A DNA stretch of 64,000 nucleotides, taken from a virus. Positions 25,255 through 34,269 of the stretch are shown here, one piece after another. Made by a program: the position numbers and the translations under genes. Positions within the stretch are counted from its first letter, which is position 1. Every line of letters begins with the position of its first letter. The notes under the pieces are model-generated. The model did not search any database and was not told the origin of the DNA. It worked only from the letters and a program-made list of their open reading frames with translations. The DNA is taken from the IMG/VR virus record IMGVR_UViG_3300028840_008184, positions 52,049 through 116,048 of that record. One strand, given 5' to 3'.

Positions 25255-27372
25255 TTATCTCAACACACTACCAGATGGCCCCATGTGGACCGTTATTACA
25301 TGCTCGAACTTTTCTTTCATATATTCATTATGGGTAATTACTAATATCTTGAATTCATTAGACAATTTGGCGATGGCCTCAGCAAGTGCCTCAAGGCCAT
25401 GTCGATCAAGAGCTTGATCCACCTCATCAAAAAGTAGGAACCTCACATTGCTTCCAACACGGCGCATCAATAATTGGCTCAGAGCCAGCCTAATAGCTAT
25501 GGAAATTCTGACCTGTTCCCCACCACTAACATCCTCAAAGTCATACTTCTCACCGTCCATATCTATAACAATATCAAAGTCTTCCTTCCAAGAGCCCGTC
25601 CCGGTCTGTCTCTGGGTTACAAAATCAATCGAGATGGGTCTGTAGTATATGTTCCTAAGAATCGAATTGGCGAATTGCCTCAAGTCTTCGGTAATGTTCT
25701 CCAAGATAATGGCCTGAATTCCATCTTTGCCGAAAGCCTTGGTAAGCTTAGAATACACAGCCATGTTCGCTGAAACAACCTCAAGCTCTCCCTCAATCGT
25801 CTCCTTTTCTGATTGTCTCCTCTCTAATCTACTTCCATATCCTTTGATATTTCCCTGTTCGATACTCAGCCTTATCAGCTCCTCGCGCAGCTCAGGCAAA
25901 CTAACACTGGGATCGTCGTCTTCAGCCCCACCCAAGTGCATTTGTATGATTTTTGCACGCTCATTTAGATCTGACCACTCTTTTGCAATAATAGCAAAAT
26001 CTCTTTGGGCTGCCTCATTGCTTCTAGTAAGCTCCGAGATTGTTCCCATATGCTTGGAAATAATAAGCCCAGTTCTCTCTATCTCCACAAGCGCACTATT
26101 AGCTTTTTCTACAACACTTTTCTCTCTGTTAATTTCCCTTTCAAGCTCACGAGCTTTGATTTTTTCTTCTTTTATGCACCCTTCTAGGAACTTCTGCTTG
26201 GCCTTGCGCCTTTTTGCAACGCCCTTTGGATTCTCCATTTCGGTCAAACAAACTGGGCACTCTGTTCCAGGCTCAAGAGAGGTTAGTCTTGCTAGGTCTA
26301 TCTCATACTGGCTTATTTTCCTGTCGCGTTCATTCTTTTCTCTAACCTTTTCTTCCAGAGCCACAACATCACAGCTCCACCGTGGAGCGTTCTTGCCCGT
26401 CTTCTGCTTGTATAGGCTCCTTATCTTACTACTATCTTCATGCGGAACAGCTAAGGCTTCTAAATAGTAAGCCACAAGCTTATCTTCTAAGCTACTACAA
26501 TCATTATGAGCAATAGCTATTCCTGAGTTGTTAGATTTCACTCTTTCTTTAAGAGTATTTCTTTGTTCTAATATCTCCTCACTTCTTTTCTTAATTTGAT
26601 GGAGTTCGCCGGCAAGTTGTTTTTTACTACCAAGAGGACCAGAACAATTCGCCAGATTTTTTTCTAACTTTTCTATTTCATTTTTGACTCTGGAAACTTG
26701 CTCTTCGCTATTTCTCAGCTTCTTTGTATTTTCAGCTATTTCCTCTTCCACATTTTTAAGTGGATCCAGCCTGTCGTCCAGAATCTTTTTCTTTTCTTCT
26801 AATTTCTTCTCGGCGCCTTTAGAAATCTTTTGAAATTCGTCCCAAATGCCTATCTGTAAAGCTTCCTTCAGTATCTCCTTGCGCTTACTTACTCGGGCAT
26901 AGGCAAAACCAGACAAATCGTTCTGCCTGAAATACACGATGTTGACGAAAGTATCATCATTCATGCCCACCGTTTCTATAATCTTTCTGTTTGTAGCACT
27001 GGGAGTGTCACAAGTATAGCCCTCTGGCTTGTATTCATCTCCAACCTTTTTAGTGAAATCCAGCGTGATGATGCCGCTCTTCGCATTCAAGGTTCTAATT
27101 ATTTTGTATTCTTCATCGTCAACAGAGAATATAAGTTCCACTTTGCAAGAGGGCTTGCCCCTCTTTACCACTTTGCTCTTGGTACTATACTTACACTTAC
27201 CATACAGAGCAAATCGTATGGCCTCCATAATAGAACTTTTGCCTACACCGTTCGCTATATCCGAGTTACCTTCGAAAGAACCCACCACAAGTGCAGAGTT
27301 AAATACTGTGAAGTCCAACACAGAATAAATATGAGACACGAAGTTCTCAAGAGTTAGTTTGATGGGAATCAT
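25255..27372 (-). CDS. sbcC: Rad50/SbcC-type ATPase (gp46-like)
   Basis: A 705-residue SMC-like ATPase, the partner of the Mre11 nuclease next door. The N-terminal lobe has Walker A (NGVGKSSI) near 42-49. Long coiled coils flank a zinc hook CPVC near 371-374. The C-terminal lobe has the signature VSGGEQVRISIAIR and Walker B FLLFDEVDQALD. It is shorter than E. coli SbcC (about 1050) and near T4 gp46 (560), as expected for phages. The complex resects double-strand ends for recombination. The ATG overlaps the upstream stop codon. Confidence 0.96.
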   Translation of the reverse strand: MIPIKLTLENFVSHIYSVLDFTVFNSALVVGSFEGNSDIANGVGKSSIMEAIRFALYGKCKYSTKSKVVKRGKPSCKVELIFSVDDEEYKIIRTLNAKSGIITLDFTKKVGDEYKPEGYTCDTPSATNRKIIETVGMNDDTFVNIVYFRQNDLSGFAYARVSKRKEILKEALQIGIWDEFQKISKGAEKKLEEKKKILDDRLDPLKNVEEEIAENTKKLRNSEEQVSRVKNEIEKLEKNLANCSGPLGSKKQLAGELHQIKKRSEEILEQRNTLKERVKSNNSGIAIAHNDCSSLEDKLVAYYLEALAVPHEDSSKIRSLYKQKTGKNAPRWSCDVVALEEKVREKNERDRKISQYEIDLARLTSLEPGTECPVCLTEMENPKGVAKRRKAKQKFLEGCIKEEKIKARELEREINREKSVVEKANSALVEIERTGLIISKHMGTISELTRSNEAAQRDFAIIAKEWSDLNERAKIIQMHLGGAEDDDPSVSLPELREELIRLSIEQGNIKGYGSRLERRQSEKETIEGELEVVSANMAVYSKLTKAFGKDGIQAIILENITEDLRQFANSILRNIYYRPISIDFVTQRQTGTGSWKEDFDIVIDMDGEKYDFEDVSGGEQVRISIAIRLALSQLLMRRVGSNVRFLLFDEVDQALDRHGLEALAEAIAKLSNEFKILVITHNEYMKEKFEHVITVHMGPSGSVLR

Positions 27373-28574
27373 TATTTTCTCCTGTCTCTGATTATTCTCG
27401 TCCCCACTTCTTTCATCCGCTCTTTTATAGCCAGATCTTCTTCTAACTCAAGAAACTCGTTGAAAGCTGCCTCAAGATCAAGGCTTTCTGTAATGCTAGA
27501 TCTTCTAAGCTGTCTTTTGGAAATAACTTGTGGGTATATTCCAACACAATGATGAACCAGAAGCTTTTTCTTTATGAAGCGTCGTATACTATCCCTGCTG
27601 AAGTCAAAAATCGACTTCTCGTTCATTACTACAGTTATTCTAACTATACTACCAATCATATTATTATCACTAGAGAAATCCTCAAGATATTCTTTTGTTG
27701 ACTGAGTGGCCTCTTTGCCGCCATCTACCGAGGTCTGATCTACGATTATATCATATATGGGGCGCGATGGGAGTTTTTCAAAGTTGAAAAGCAGCTTGTC
27801 TTTGGTATACTCTATCATTAACAGATACTTATCGTATCTGCCCTCCCCGAAATCACGAGCTTCCATTTGTCCCACATAGGCAATTAGTGGATCTTTCTTG
27901 ATAATCTGGTGCGGATGAACGTGGCCCATAATGGCTGCCTGTAGATCATCAAACATAGCACAAGGTAAAACTACCTCTCCAGACTCTCCTTCAAGCACGG
28001 TACCTCCCAACTTAGTTTCCTGAAGCATCATGTGGCCTATTAGAATAGAAGGGTATTGTTTGGGAAGCCCCCTAAGCTCATATTGCAGACGGTCATTAAG
28101 ACGAGCCACCGCCTCGTCATTTGAGGCACAATCAAGCATCTGTCTCGTTCTAAATGGAAAGAATATCAGATTAATTCTCTCCTCTGTGTCATCGCTACAA
28201 CTCAAGCTTCCTATGTCTGGATATACATGAACCATTGGGAGCTTCAACGAGCGAAGAACATCAATCGTGGTTGTCTTTTGCTCCCTGATAATATCATGGT
28301 TGCCCACCAAAATATGAGTATGAATCCCAAGTTCGGTGAGCCTACGCATCTTCTTAGAGAACAGGCTAAGTTCTGAAGCTGCTGGGCGGCGGTGCTCGAA
28401 AATATCCCCGGTAATTACGAAATGTTTCACATGGTTGTTCACCATATAGTCCACAGAGAAATCAAATGTGTTCGAGAAATCGAGAAGTCTCGTATTTAAG
28501 TGGGTTCGCGCATCAGTTTTGCCTAGGGAATAGCCGCCGCCAAAGTGAGTATCGCCAAGAACTACTATTTTCAT
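27372..28574 (-). CDS. sbcD: Mre11/SbcD-type nuclease (gp47-like)
   Basis: A 400-residue calcineurin-like phosphoesterase. All metal-binding motifs are visible: GDTHFGG (8-13), TGDIFEH, GNHD, IGHMML and GHVHPH. It forms the nuclease of the gp46/gp47 complex. AGGAG precedes the ATG. It overlaps both its neighbours by one base, so the primase zinc domain, gp47 and gp46 genes are tightly coupled. Confidence 0.96.
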   Translation of the reverse strand: MKIVVLGDTHFGGGYSLGKTDARTHLNTRLLDFSNTFDFSVDYMVNNHVKHFVITGDIFEHRRPAASELSLFSKKMRRLTELGIHTHILVGNHDIIREQKTTTIDVLRSLKLPMVHVYPDIGSLSCSDDTEERINLIFFPFRTRQMLDCASNDEAVARLNDRLQYELRGLPKQYPSILIGHMMLQETKLGGTVLEGESGEVVLPCAMFDDLQAAIMGHVHPHQIIKKDPLIAYVGQMEARDFGEGRYDKYLLMIEYTKDKLLFNFEKLPSRPIYDIIVDQTSVDGGKEATQSTKEYLEDFSSDNNMIGSIVRITVVMNEKSIFDFSRDSIRRFIKKKLLVHHCVGIYPQVISKRQLRRSSITESLDLEAAFNEFLELEEDLAIKERMKEVGTRIIRDRRK

Positions 28575-29197
28575 TATTCTCCTTTACTACGAATCCTGTT
28601 TTTAACGCTTTTTTTAACCTTCTCGCAAAGCTCCTGCGCATATTCCCAGTCTTCATAACCAATGTTGGTCAAGAATCCATCAACTTTGGTTGCGACCTTC
28701 TCCATCCACTTCAGTTCTTTATCAAAACTTTCAGTGCCTATAAATCTTCTCATATAGTTGCGCAGGACATCACTTATCTCAAACAAGAAAGGTTCAATAT
28801 TCTTAACTGGTTCGGGAGTGGGAATAGAATCTAACTGAAGCTCATCCCAATTTCCGTCTTTGTCTATAATGCCGGCTCTCTTAGCCAGCTTGGTAAGTGC
28901 TATATGATCTGGAACGCCCTCCATATGCTGAACAAAATCTATGGGAGTTCCAGATTGTAAACACCCGAAACAAAAAAATGAGTTTGTTGTCCTAGAGACA
29001 AAAAGTGAGGGCGTTCTTTCTCTTGTTCCAGGACCCTTGCCAGAATGAAAAGGGCAATAAGTTCTATGAGTAAACTGGCCTGTAGGCTTGGGTTCCAATA
29101 CCAGCCCAGCTTCTCGCATTAAATCAACTATATTGATCTTAGCAAATACTGCGCTGCGAAACTTCCATATCTTTCCTGGGTTTTCTAACCACTCCAT
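28574..29197 (-). CDS. dnaG: Primase CHC2 zinc-binding domain protein (split DnaG)
   Basis: A 207-residue protein whose first half is the zinc-binding domain of DnaG primases. It reads INIVDLMREAG, then YCPFHSGKG, RTPSLFVS and FFCFGCLQSGTPIDFVQ. The ligands are Cys48, His51, Cys76 and Cys79 when started at the ATG at 29197, which has GGAG seven bases upstream. The second half is helical and lacks any TOPRIM motif. The catalytic part lies at 7606-8376. The domain would recognise the priming site and must act in trans. Confidence 0.9.
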   Translation of the reverse strand: MEWLENPGKIWKFRSAVFAKINIVDLMREAGLVLEPKPTGQFTHRTYCPFHSGKGPGTRERTPSLFVSRTTNSFFCFGCLQSGTPIDFVQHMEGVPDHIALTKLAKRAGIIDKDGNWDELQLDSIPTPEPVKNIEPFLFEISDVLRNYMRRFIGTESFDKELKWMEKVATKVDGFLTNIGYEDWEYAQELCEKVKKSVKNRIRSKGE

Positions 29198-30237
29198 AGT
29201 TTTCTCCACCAGCGTGTTCGCCCATTAACATTAGCAACAATATCATCTTCTTCGATCAGAGCACCCTTAAACCGCTTAAAGCTGTGCTCCGCACAATCTA
29301 TAATAGCATCGCCCTTTCCAACTAGGTTCTCAGCACCGTTCCTATCAAGTATTATCCTACTATTAACAGATTCACTCACTTTGCAGCTGATTTTTGCTGG
29401 AAAGTTTGCCTTGATAGAGCCGGTAATGATATCAACCGACGGACGCTGAGTGGCCACAACGAGATGAATTCCACAAGCTCTTGATTTCTGGGCTAAAGCA
29501 CAGATTAGTTCTTGCGATTCTTTCTTGGAGATCATCATTAGATCCGCAAGCTCGTCAATAACTACAACTATATAGGGCATTTTACGGTTATATTCACTAA
29601 TCTTGCGAACGCCAGCTTTTTCAAGCCTGGCGAACCTTGAATCCATCTCTTTCACTAAAGCTTCCAACAGCTTGAGCGAACTCTCTGTATCCTTAGCTAT
29701 TGGGCCAAACAGATTGTTAAGACCATGATAATAAGAAAACTCCACTCTCTTGGGGTCTATAAGAGCGATGAGGAGCTGTGAGTTCCCCATGAGCAGGCTA
29801 TTTATTACACATTGAAGCATTACAGACTTACCTGAGCCTGTAGCCCCTCCTATGAGCAGGTGGGGCATCTCTGTGAGGTCTGCTACAAGCGGTTCCCCTT
29901 TGCGTAGCTTTCCTAGAACCAAGGGGAGTTTAGCATTGCTTTCCAGAAATTCTTTGCTACTCACCACATCCTTGAAGGGCACAGACTTCTGCTCCTCAAT
30001 CATAACCTCCATGCGGATGATGCCTTCCTTGGTAATAGGATAGATCAATGGATCGGAGAGAGCCGTTAGAGCAAGAGCTATTTCAACCGAGCGGCTCTCT
30101 AGTTGTTTATATGTTCCGCCATCTGTTAGTGATATATCAAAAATTAGGAAGGAGTCTTCTTTCTTACATGACTTTACGTTTGCTTTAAGCTTTAACTTAG
30201 TGAATAGGTTTTCTAGAGTTTTAATGGCCTCGTCCAT
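29185..30237 (-). CDS. ftsK: FtsK/SpoIIIE-type DNA translocase motor
   Basis: A 350-residue soluble version of the FtsK/SpoIIIE motor. It has LPLVLGK, then MPHLLIGGATGSGKS (Walker A Lys near 137), Walker B VVVIDELADLM, and the conserved LVVATQRPSVDIITG segment. It lacks the N-terminal membrane segments and the C-terminal DNA-reading gamma domain. It would pump along double-stranded DNA. A role in recombination, genome segregation or packaging is possible, and its coupling to primase and gp46/47 genes argues for replication or recombination. Confidence 0.93.
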   Translation of the reverse strand: MDEAIKTLENLFTKLKLKANVKSCKKEDSFLIFDISLTDGGTYKQLESRSVEIALALTALSDPLIYPITKEGIIRMEVMIEEQKSVPFKDVVSSKEFLESNAKLPLVLGKLRKGEPLVADLTEMPHLLIGGATGSGKSVMLQCVINSLLMGNSQLLIALIDPKRVEFSYYHGLNNLFGPIAKDTESSLKLLEALVKEMDSRFARLEKAGVRKISEYNRKMPYIVVVIDELADLMMISKKESQELICALAQKSRACGIHLVVATQRPSVDIITGSIKANFPAKISCKVSESVNSRIILDRNGAENLVGKGDAIIDCAEHSFKRFKGALIEEDDIVANVNGRTRWWRKLWSG

Positions 30238-30428
30238 TACTTCCTTTCTTGAGAGTCAAGTTCCTTTTTAATTCTCTCACACAAGTCAATCAAAAGGCCG
30301 TATGTATGTTTAGCACCTGGGTCGTCTTCACCATGAAATTTTCTGTGCAGCTTCTGGTAATCTGCATGTTGTTCATCAAGCTCAGTTAATATGCGACCAA
30401 TAACTTCCTCATATTTCTTAGGAGACAT
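30237..30428 (-). CDS. Small unknown helical protein
   Basis: A 63-residue helical protein from the ATG at 30428 with GGAG eight bases upstream. It overlaps the upstream gene's end by 11 bp and its stop overlaps the FtsK-like start. No family is recognised. Confidence 0.7.
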   Translation of the reverse strand: MSPKKYEEVIGRILTELDEQHADYQKLHRKFHGEDDPGAKHTYGLLIDLCERIKKELDSQERK

Positions 30429-30903
30429 CTTCTTTCTTCTCCAGATCATTAACCTTCTCTTCTAATTGGTGGATTTTGTAAGCCAGATGATTGCCCGCAT
30501 CTCTCACAGATAGGGCAACTCGAACGGCAAAGATACAAACAGCTAAAGATCCTTCACCTCTGCTAAACCTATCTATTTCACCAGCCGCACTAACCATACG
30601 AGAAATTACATCTTGCTCGTTGGTCTTTTCTTTTACAGAGCGATTCTCAGGCAGTTTGCCATCCTTCATTAGCTCATTAAACTCACGCATAGACGACATA
30701 AGGTCTTGTCTAAGCTCGTTCAGCCTCATCACAATCTTGCTGGCATCCTCAGTTGGGGGAGGAAGCTCCTGGCCTGGCCTATCTTTGGCCGCGCCCGTTT
30801 GAACCTCAGGAGGCCTTCTTTCTTCGGGCGGCTTTCTTGGTTTGTTTTTTAGCTTTACGGCCCCCTTTGCTGGCCTTATTTCTTCCAGTTTCTTTTCCGG
30901 CAT
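30418..30903 (-). CDS. Unknown protein with Pro/Lys-rich N-terminus
   Basis: A 161-residue protein. The first 55 residues are disordered and rich in Pro, Lys and Glu; the remainder is helical with a C-terminal coiled coil. GGAG lies ten bases before the ATG at 30903. It overlaps the upstream gene by 98 bp in another frame. The function is unknown. Confidence 0.75.
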   Translation of the reverse strand: MPEKKLEEIRPAKGAVKLKNKPRKPPEERRPPEVQTGAAKDRPGQELPPPTEDASKIVMRLNELRQDLMSSMREFNELMKDGKLPENRSVKEKTNEQDVISRMVSAAGEIDRFSRGEGSLAVCIFAVRVALSVRDAGNHLAYKIHQLEEKVNDLEKKEDVS

Positions 30904-31474
30904 TTTTTATTATCTCCTCTATTATTGGTGTATATTTGTTCATCTTCGAACACTTCTCGCACTGCGAGCCAAGAGAAAACCCATCTTCTTCGCTAAAAAC
31001 TCTGTAAATACAGCATATGTTACTAACAAAGTGTTGGAGTGCTCCACAGAAAAAGAAATCTGGCTCGACTTGTTCTTTCAATGTTTCTACATGTTCCTTC
31101 TTGAAAGCCTCTCTAATCTTATCCATTTTGGTCTTCGCTTTCTCAAACTTCTTCTTTTCTTCTTTTTTGAGCGCCCTCTCTATTTTTTTCTTCTCTTTCT
31201 CTATCTTCTTTTTCTCTCGTTCTTTCTTCTTCTCTAGTTTTTCGCGCTCTAATTGGTTCTTTTTCCTAGTGGCCCATCTGAGCCACTTGGTTTCGGTTTT
31301 CGCCATTTTGCGCATTATGCTAAGAGCAGCAAGGGAGGGAACTTTGGGAAGTCTTTCCTCAATTAGGGCAAGCCTTTCCTTAGTGTTTTCTGCATCTTTC
31401 CAGCACTCATAAAGAACATCCAATTGCTTCTTTGTCAGCGCCTTTGTTTTTTTCTTTTTCTTCCTTTTAGCCAT
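30806..31474 (-). CDS. Lys-rich coiled-coil protein with basic tail
   Basis: A 222-residue, strongly basic protein. It begins MAKRKKKKK. It has a long Lys/Glu coiled coil at about residues 70-125, a Cys-containing middle (CGALQHF, CCIYRVF, CEKC) that may bind zinc, and a histone-H1-like KKA/KKQTKKAARRKK tail. The basic tail is encoded in the 98-bp overlap with the next gene. It may condense or bind nucleic acid; unproven. Confidence 0.8.
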   Translation of the reverse strand: MAKRKKKKKTKALTKKQLDVLYECWKDAENTKERLALIEERLPKVPSLAALSIMRKMAKTETKWLRWATRKKNQLEREKLEKKKEREKKKIEKEKKKIERALKKEEKKKFEKAKTKMDKIREAFKKEHVETLKEQVEPDFFFCGALQHFVSNICCIYRVFSEEDGFSLGSQCEKCSKMNKYTPIIEEIIKNAGKETGRNKASKGGRKAKKQTKKAARRKKAS

Positions 31475-31918
31475 TTATATATCTTCTTTTCGAAGCTCTT
31501 CGTTAATTGCTTTCACAGTATCCCACAATAGACTATTATCATGGTCGGCGTCCCAATCATCAAGTAGCTTTCCACCTATTACATGAGCGATCTCATGAGT
31601 AAAAGCGCTGCGGTATATTTTTCCTCGCCAAGCCACTTTGCAAGTGAGACCAACGACAAGCCCGCTATACACCTGGCCGCTGTGTGAAACAACCGTGTTC
31701 AACTTCCCGGTGCTCGGACTGGGCGCAATGTCGTTCCACCATTCCACCGTAATTTTGCTGATCGTAGCCTTTATATCTTCTAACTTAAGTTTCTCAGCGA
31801 ATTTGTCAACTAAAATCTTCAAAGCCTGATCATGAACCGCATCCGGCGGAAGGCCGGGAATTTTACGCCGGTCGATCTTACATCCCTGAGAAGTCTTGGG
31901 CTTTCTGGAAAAGCACAT
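31475..31918 (-). CDS. HExxH zinc metallopeptidase-like protein
   Basis: A 147-residue protein with HEIAH at 108-112, preceded by hydrophobic strand residues (YRSAFT) and followed by DWDADHDN, which could supply the third zinc ligand. This is the SprT/zincin pattern. The substrate is unknown. GAGG precedes the ATG, which follows the lipoprotein stop by one base. Pairing with a lipoprotein hints at a role at the cell envelope, but the protein has no clear signal peptide of its own. Confidence 0.75.
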   Translation of the reverse strand: MCFSRKPKTSQGCKIDRRKIPGLPPDAVHDQALKILVDKFAEKLKLEDIKATISKITVEWWNDIAPSPSTGKLNTVVSHSGQVYSGLVVGLTCKVAWRGKIYRSAFTHEIAHVIGGKLLDDWDADHDNSLLWDTVKAINEELRKEDI

Positions 31919-31919
31919 G

Positions 31920-32366
31920 TTACCTCACTGATTTTATTGAACAACTCACTGTCTCGTTGTCTGGAACCATCCTTGCAAAGCCATAAACCATGAAAGTTCT
32001 GTCGCTTCTGGCCTTGACTATTCTTTCTAGCTCGCCAAACACATGAGCCTCAGGATCCTGATACTCTACATTGACATTAGTTCCACTGCTCAGTTTTAGA
32101 TTTAATGACTTTTGAGGAGAGAAATCACATCTAACTCGAACTCGAACATCCGTGTATTTCTTATTAACTACCCTAACAGTAATGGATCTCAGGCTAGAGC
32201 GTGGCCCAAACATGACGCCCACTGGATAGTTATTTGCCCATGTGTAATCTGGATCGATATAAACATCTGGGGCTTTACTATGATTGAAACTAGACTTCGT
32301 TGTTGCACAGGAACCCGCAAATGCTAGTGCAAGTATCATACTTAAAACTACGAACAATTTTCTCAT
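31920..32366 (-). CDS. Predicted lipoprotein
   Basis: A 148-residue protein with a classic signal peptide: MRKL, a hydrophobic stretch, then the lipobox-like FAGSC with the Cys near residue 20. AAAGGAG precedes the ATG at 32366; a longer frame to 32402 has no support. The mature part is beta-rich. Phage lipoproteins often act in superinfection exclusion or lysis. The tail-fibre genes end just upstream, so a lysogenic-conversion or exclusion role is conceivable. Confidence 0.8.
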   Translation of the reverse strand: MRKLFVVLSMILALAFAGSCATTKSSFNHSKAPDVYIDPDYTWANNYPVGVMFGPRSSLRSITVRVVNKKYTDVRVRVRCDFSPQKSLNLKLSSGTNVNVEYQDPEAHVFGELERIVKARSDRTFMVYGFARMVPDNETVSCSIKSVR

Positions 32367-32387
32367 CTTTTCTCCTTTCGGGTTAAA

Positions 32388-32400
32388 GGCGCAGAGCGCC
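32388..32400 (-). terminator. Short GC hairpin after the tail genes
   Basis: GGCGC-TCT-GCGCC followed by TTTAA on the minus strand, 14 bp after the tail gene's stop. The stem is only 5 bp and the T-run short, so it is at most a weak terminator or RNA-end stabiliser. Confidence 0.35.
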
Positions 32401-32413
32401 AAATTACATACAC

Positions 32414-34234
32414 TTATGGTCTATATACTTTAATTCTTCTATATAATATGCGCAAAGTTGTATTATCGAGGCCATTTGTAGTTATACCTATGCCACATTT
32501 TCCAGTGCTATGTGACGTGTCTACTATCATTCGGAAATCACCTGAAGATGCTCCCTGTGCATTATAACCTAGGATTTGTCCCTCTGCTCTAATACGTCCT
32601 ACACCGCCACGACCTACATTGTCTGCTGGGCCAGGATTGCTTAAAATATCGCTATAAGATTCAGATCCAACGCATTTTGTTAAATCAAAGTCGGTCCCAG
32701 AACCAACATAACGCGCAAGATAAACATTGTCTGTTCCAGATGCGCGACAAAAAACGAATGGCCCGTGTGTCCCAGCTCCTATACTTACTGTCATCCAATC
32801 CGTTTCAACAATCACATCTTCGATATCAGGTAAATCAAATGGCAAATAAATAGCTTGTTGAGCGCCTGTACCAGTTCCAACGGCCAGTGTAATATCAATC
32901 CAAGAAAGCCCGTAAAGATTAGAAACTGTAATTGCGCTACTTCCAACATTAACAATACTGCCAACCCAACCATTGGCATCCAAGTCGGGCAAATATCCAT
33001 CGTATAGAAATTGACTAAGATCGGTGCCATTCCATTCGGTTATTAAAGTTGGGCCTCCTGGCATAACTGAGCCCTTGACAGTCATCTGAGTGGCGAACCC
33101 ATAATCATCCATATAATGTAATTCAGTATAACCATCCACTTTTTGTGCATACAGGGCACCATAGCCCTCTTCATAAGGTGGATCTGATACTTTTTCGGGG
33201 AGAGGTAGATATCCATCTACTAATCCGGAACCACCAGATATTTCAATGTCTGCCGTGCCATTGTTATCAGTTACAGCAACCCCAGAACCAAAAAAGTTAA
33301 ACGCTTGTGGCTGGCCTATTAAATTATAGCCGTCATCTTGGATAGGGACCAGACCGCCACGAAAGCGAATCACTTTTAACTTTGTGCCCGATGGCACTGC
33401 AGCACTATTACTGCTAACTTTAATTTGAATTTTTATGTTCTTCGTTCCTGCCGTAAGCTTTGGTGTAATCACGGGGCCAAAAGAGCCAGCACCAAGAGAT
33501 TCATAACCACTACTTTCACCAATTACGTCACTAGAAGGTATTAGAACCCCGCCTACATTATACTGCACATCAACTCTATTTGCCCCACCACTTCTGGTCA
33601 ATCTGCCTTCTAGAAATATCATAATTTGTTCATTGTTAAAAACATCAACATTAAGAGACAGAGCATCACCGCCACCATTATCAACATCTACAAATGATGT
33701 TGATGAGGTATTAAATTGGGCTAAAAGTTCTACGGAATCCACCAGTATCCCGCCGGCTCCAGAGCCAGTGACAGCAGTAAGCATTAAGACTGGAGGATGA
33801 TCTTGCGATGCTGTAACCTGAAAAGAAGTTCCGGCTAGAAGTTTCCCGTATGCCTTAACAGTATGGCTACCTGCAGAAAGCTCTACAACGTCGCGAAAAA
33901 CCGGCTCTGTATAATTTCCGGTTGTGGGGCGTGTTTGCCACTGCTCGTTATAACCAATTGTTTGTTCGTTAGCCTCTCCTTCATCAAATACCAGTTTAAT
34001 TTGGCCAGAAGAATTAGCACTTGGAGCGATTAATTCCCCGCTGAATTGGATAGAGTATAGGCCGCTAACTTTTGCAGTAAAAGATAGAGAGCCGCTTTCC
34101 GGCATAATTTGATAGTCGGTGCCAAGTGGAGTAGTAACTACAAGATTGCTAGAAGGAACTCCATCAGACAATACGATTACATCGCCTGGCGCAGAAAATA
34201 TTGCATCGCCTAGCTGATCAATTTTAATGGTCAT
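32414..34234 (-). CDS. Tail fibre/adhesin protein, last of four
   Basis: A 606-residue beta-rich protein. The N-terminus (MTIKIDQLGDAIFSAPG) is nearly identical to that of the next tail gene upstream. Then come a jelly-roll-like domain (SFVDVDNGGGDALSLNVDV to KLKVIRFRGGLVP), a PQAFNFFGSGVAVTDNNG linker and a GALYAQKVDGYTELHYMDD module. A C-terminal domain of about 200 residues looks like a lectin-type sandwich and is unique to this copy. The C-terminal domain is the likely receptor-binding part. The ribosome site is a weak AGAGG. Confidence 0.85.
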   Translation of the reverse strand: MTIKIDQLGDAIFSAPGDVIVLSDGVPSSNLVVTTPLGTDYQIMPESGSLSFTAKVSGLYSIQFSGELIAPSANSSGQIKLVFDEGEANEQTIGYNEQWQTRPTTGNYTEPVFRDVVELSAGSHTVKAYGKLLAGTSFQVTASQDHPPVLMLTAVTGSGAGGILVDSVELLAQFNTSSTSFVDVDNGGGDALSLNVDVFNNEQIMIFLEGRLTRSGGANRVDVQYNVGGVLIPSSDVIGESSGYESLGAGSFGPVITPKLTAGTKNIKIQIKVSSNSAAVPSGTKLKVIRFRGGLVPIQDDGYNLIGQPQAFNFFGSGVAVTDNNGTADIEISGGSGLVDGYLPLPEKVSDPPYEEGYGALYAQKVDGYTELHYMDDYGFATQMTVKGSVMPGGPTLITEWNGTDLSQFLYDGYLPDLDANGWVGSIVNVGSSAITVSNLYGLSWIDITLAVGTGTGAQQAIYLPFDLPDIEDVIVETDWMTVSIGAGTHGPFVFCRASGTDNVYLARYVGSGTDFDLTKCVGSESYSDILSNPGPADNVGRGGVGRIRAEGQILGYNAQGASSGDFRMIVDTSHSTGKCGIGITTNGLDNTTLRILYRRIKVYRP

Positions 34235-34269
34235 ATGTTATGAAAACCTCTATTAAAAAATCTCCTTTC

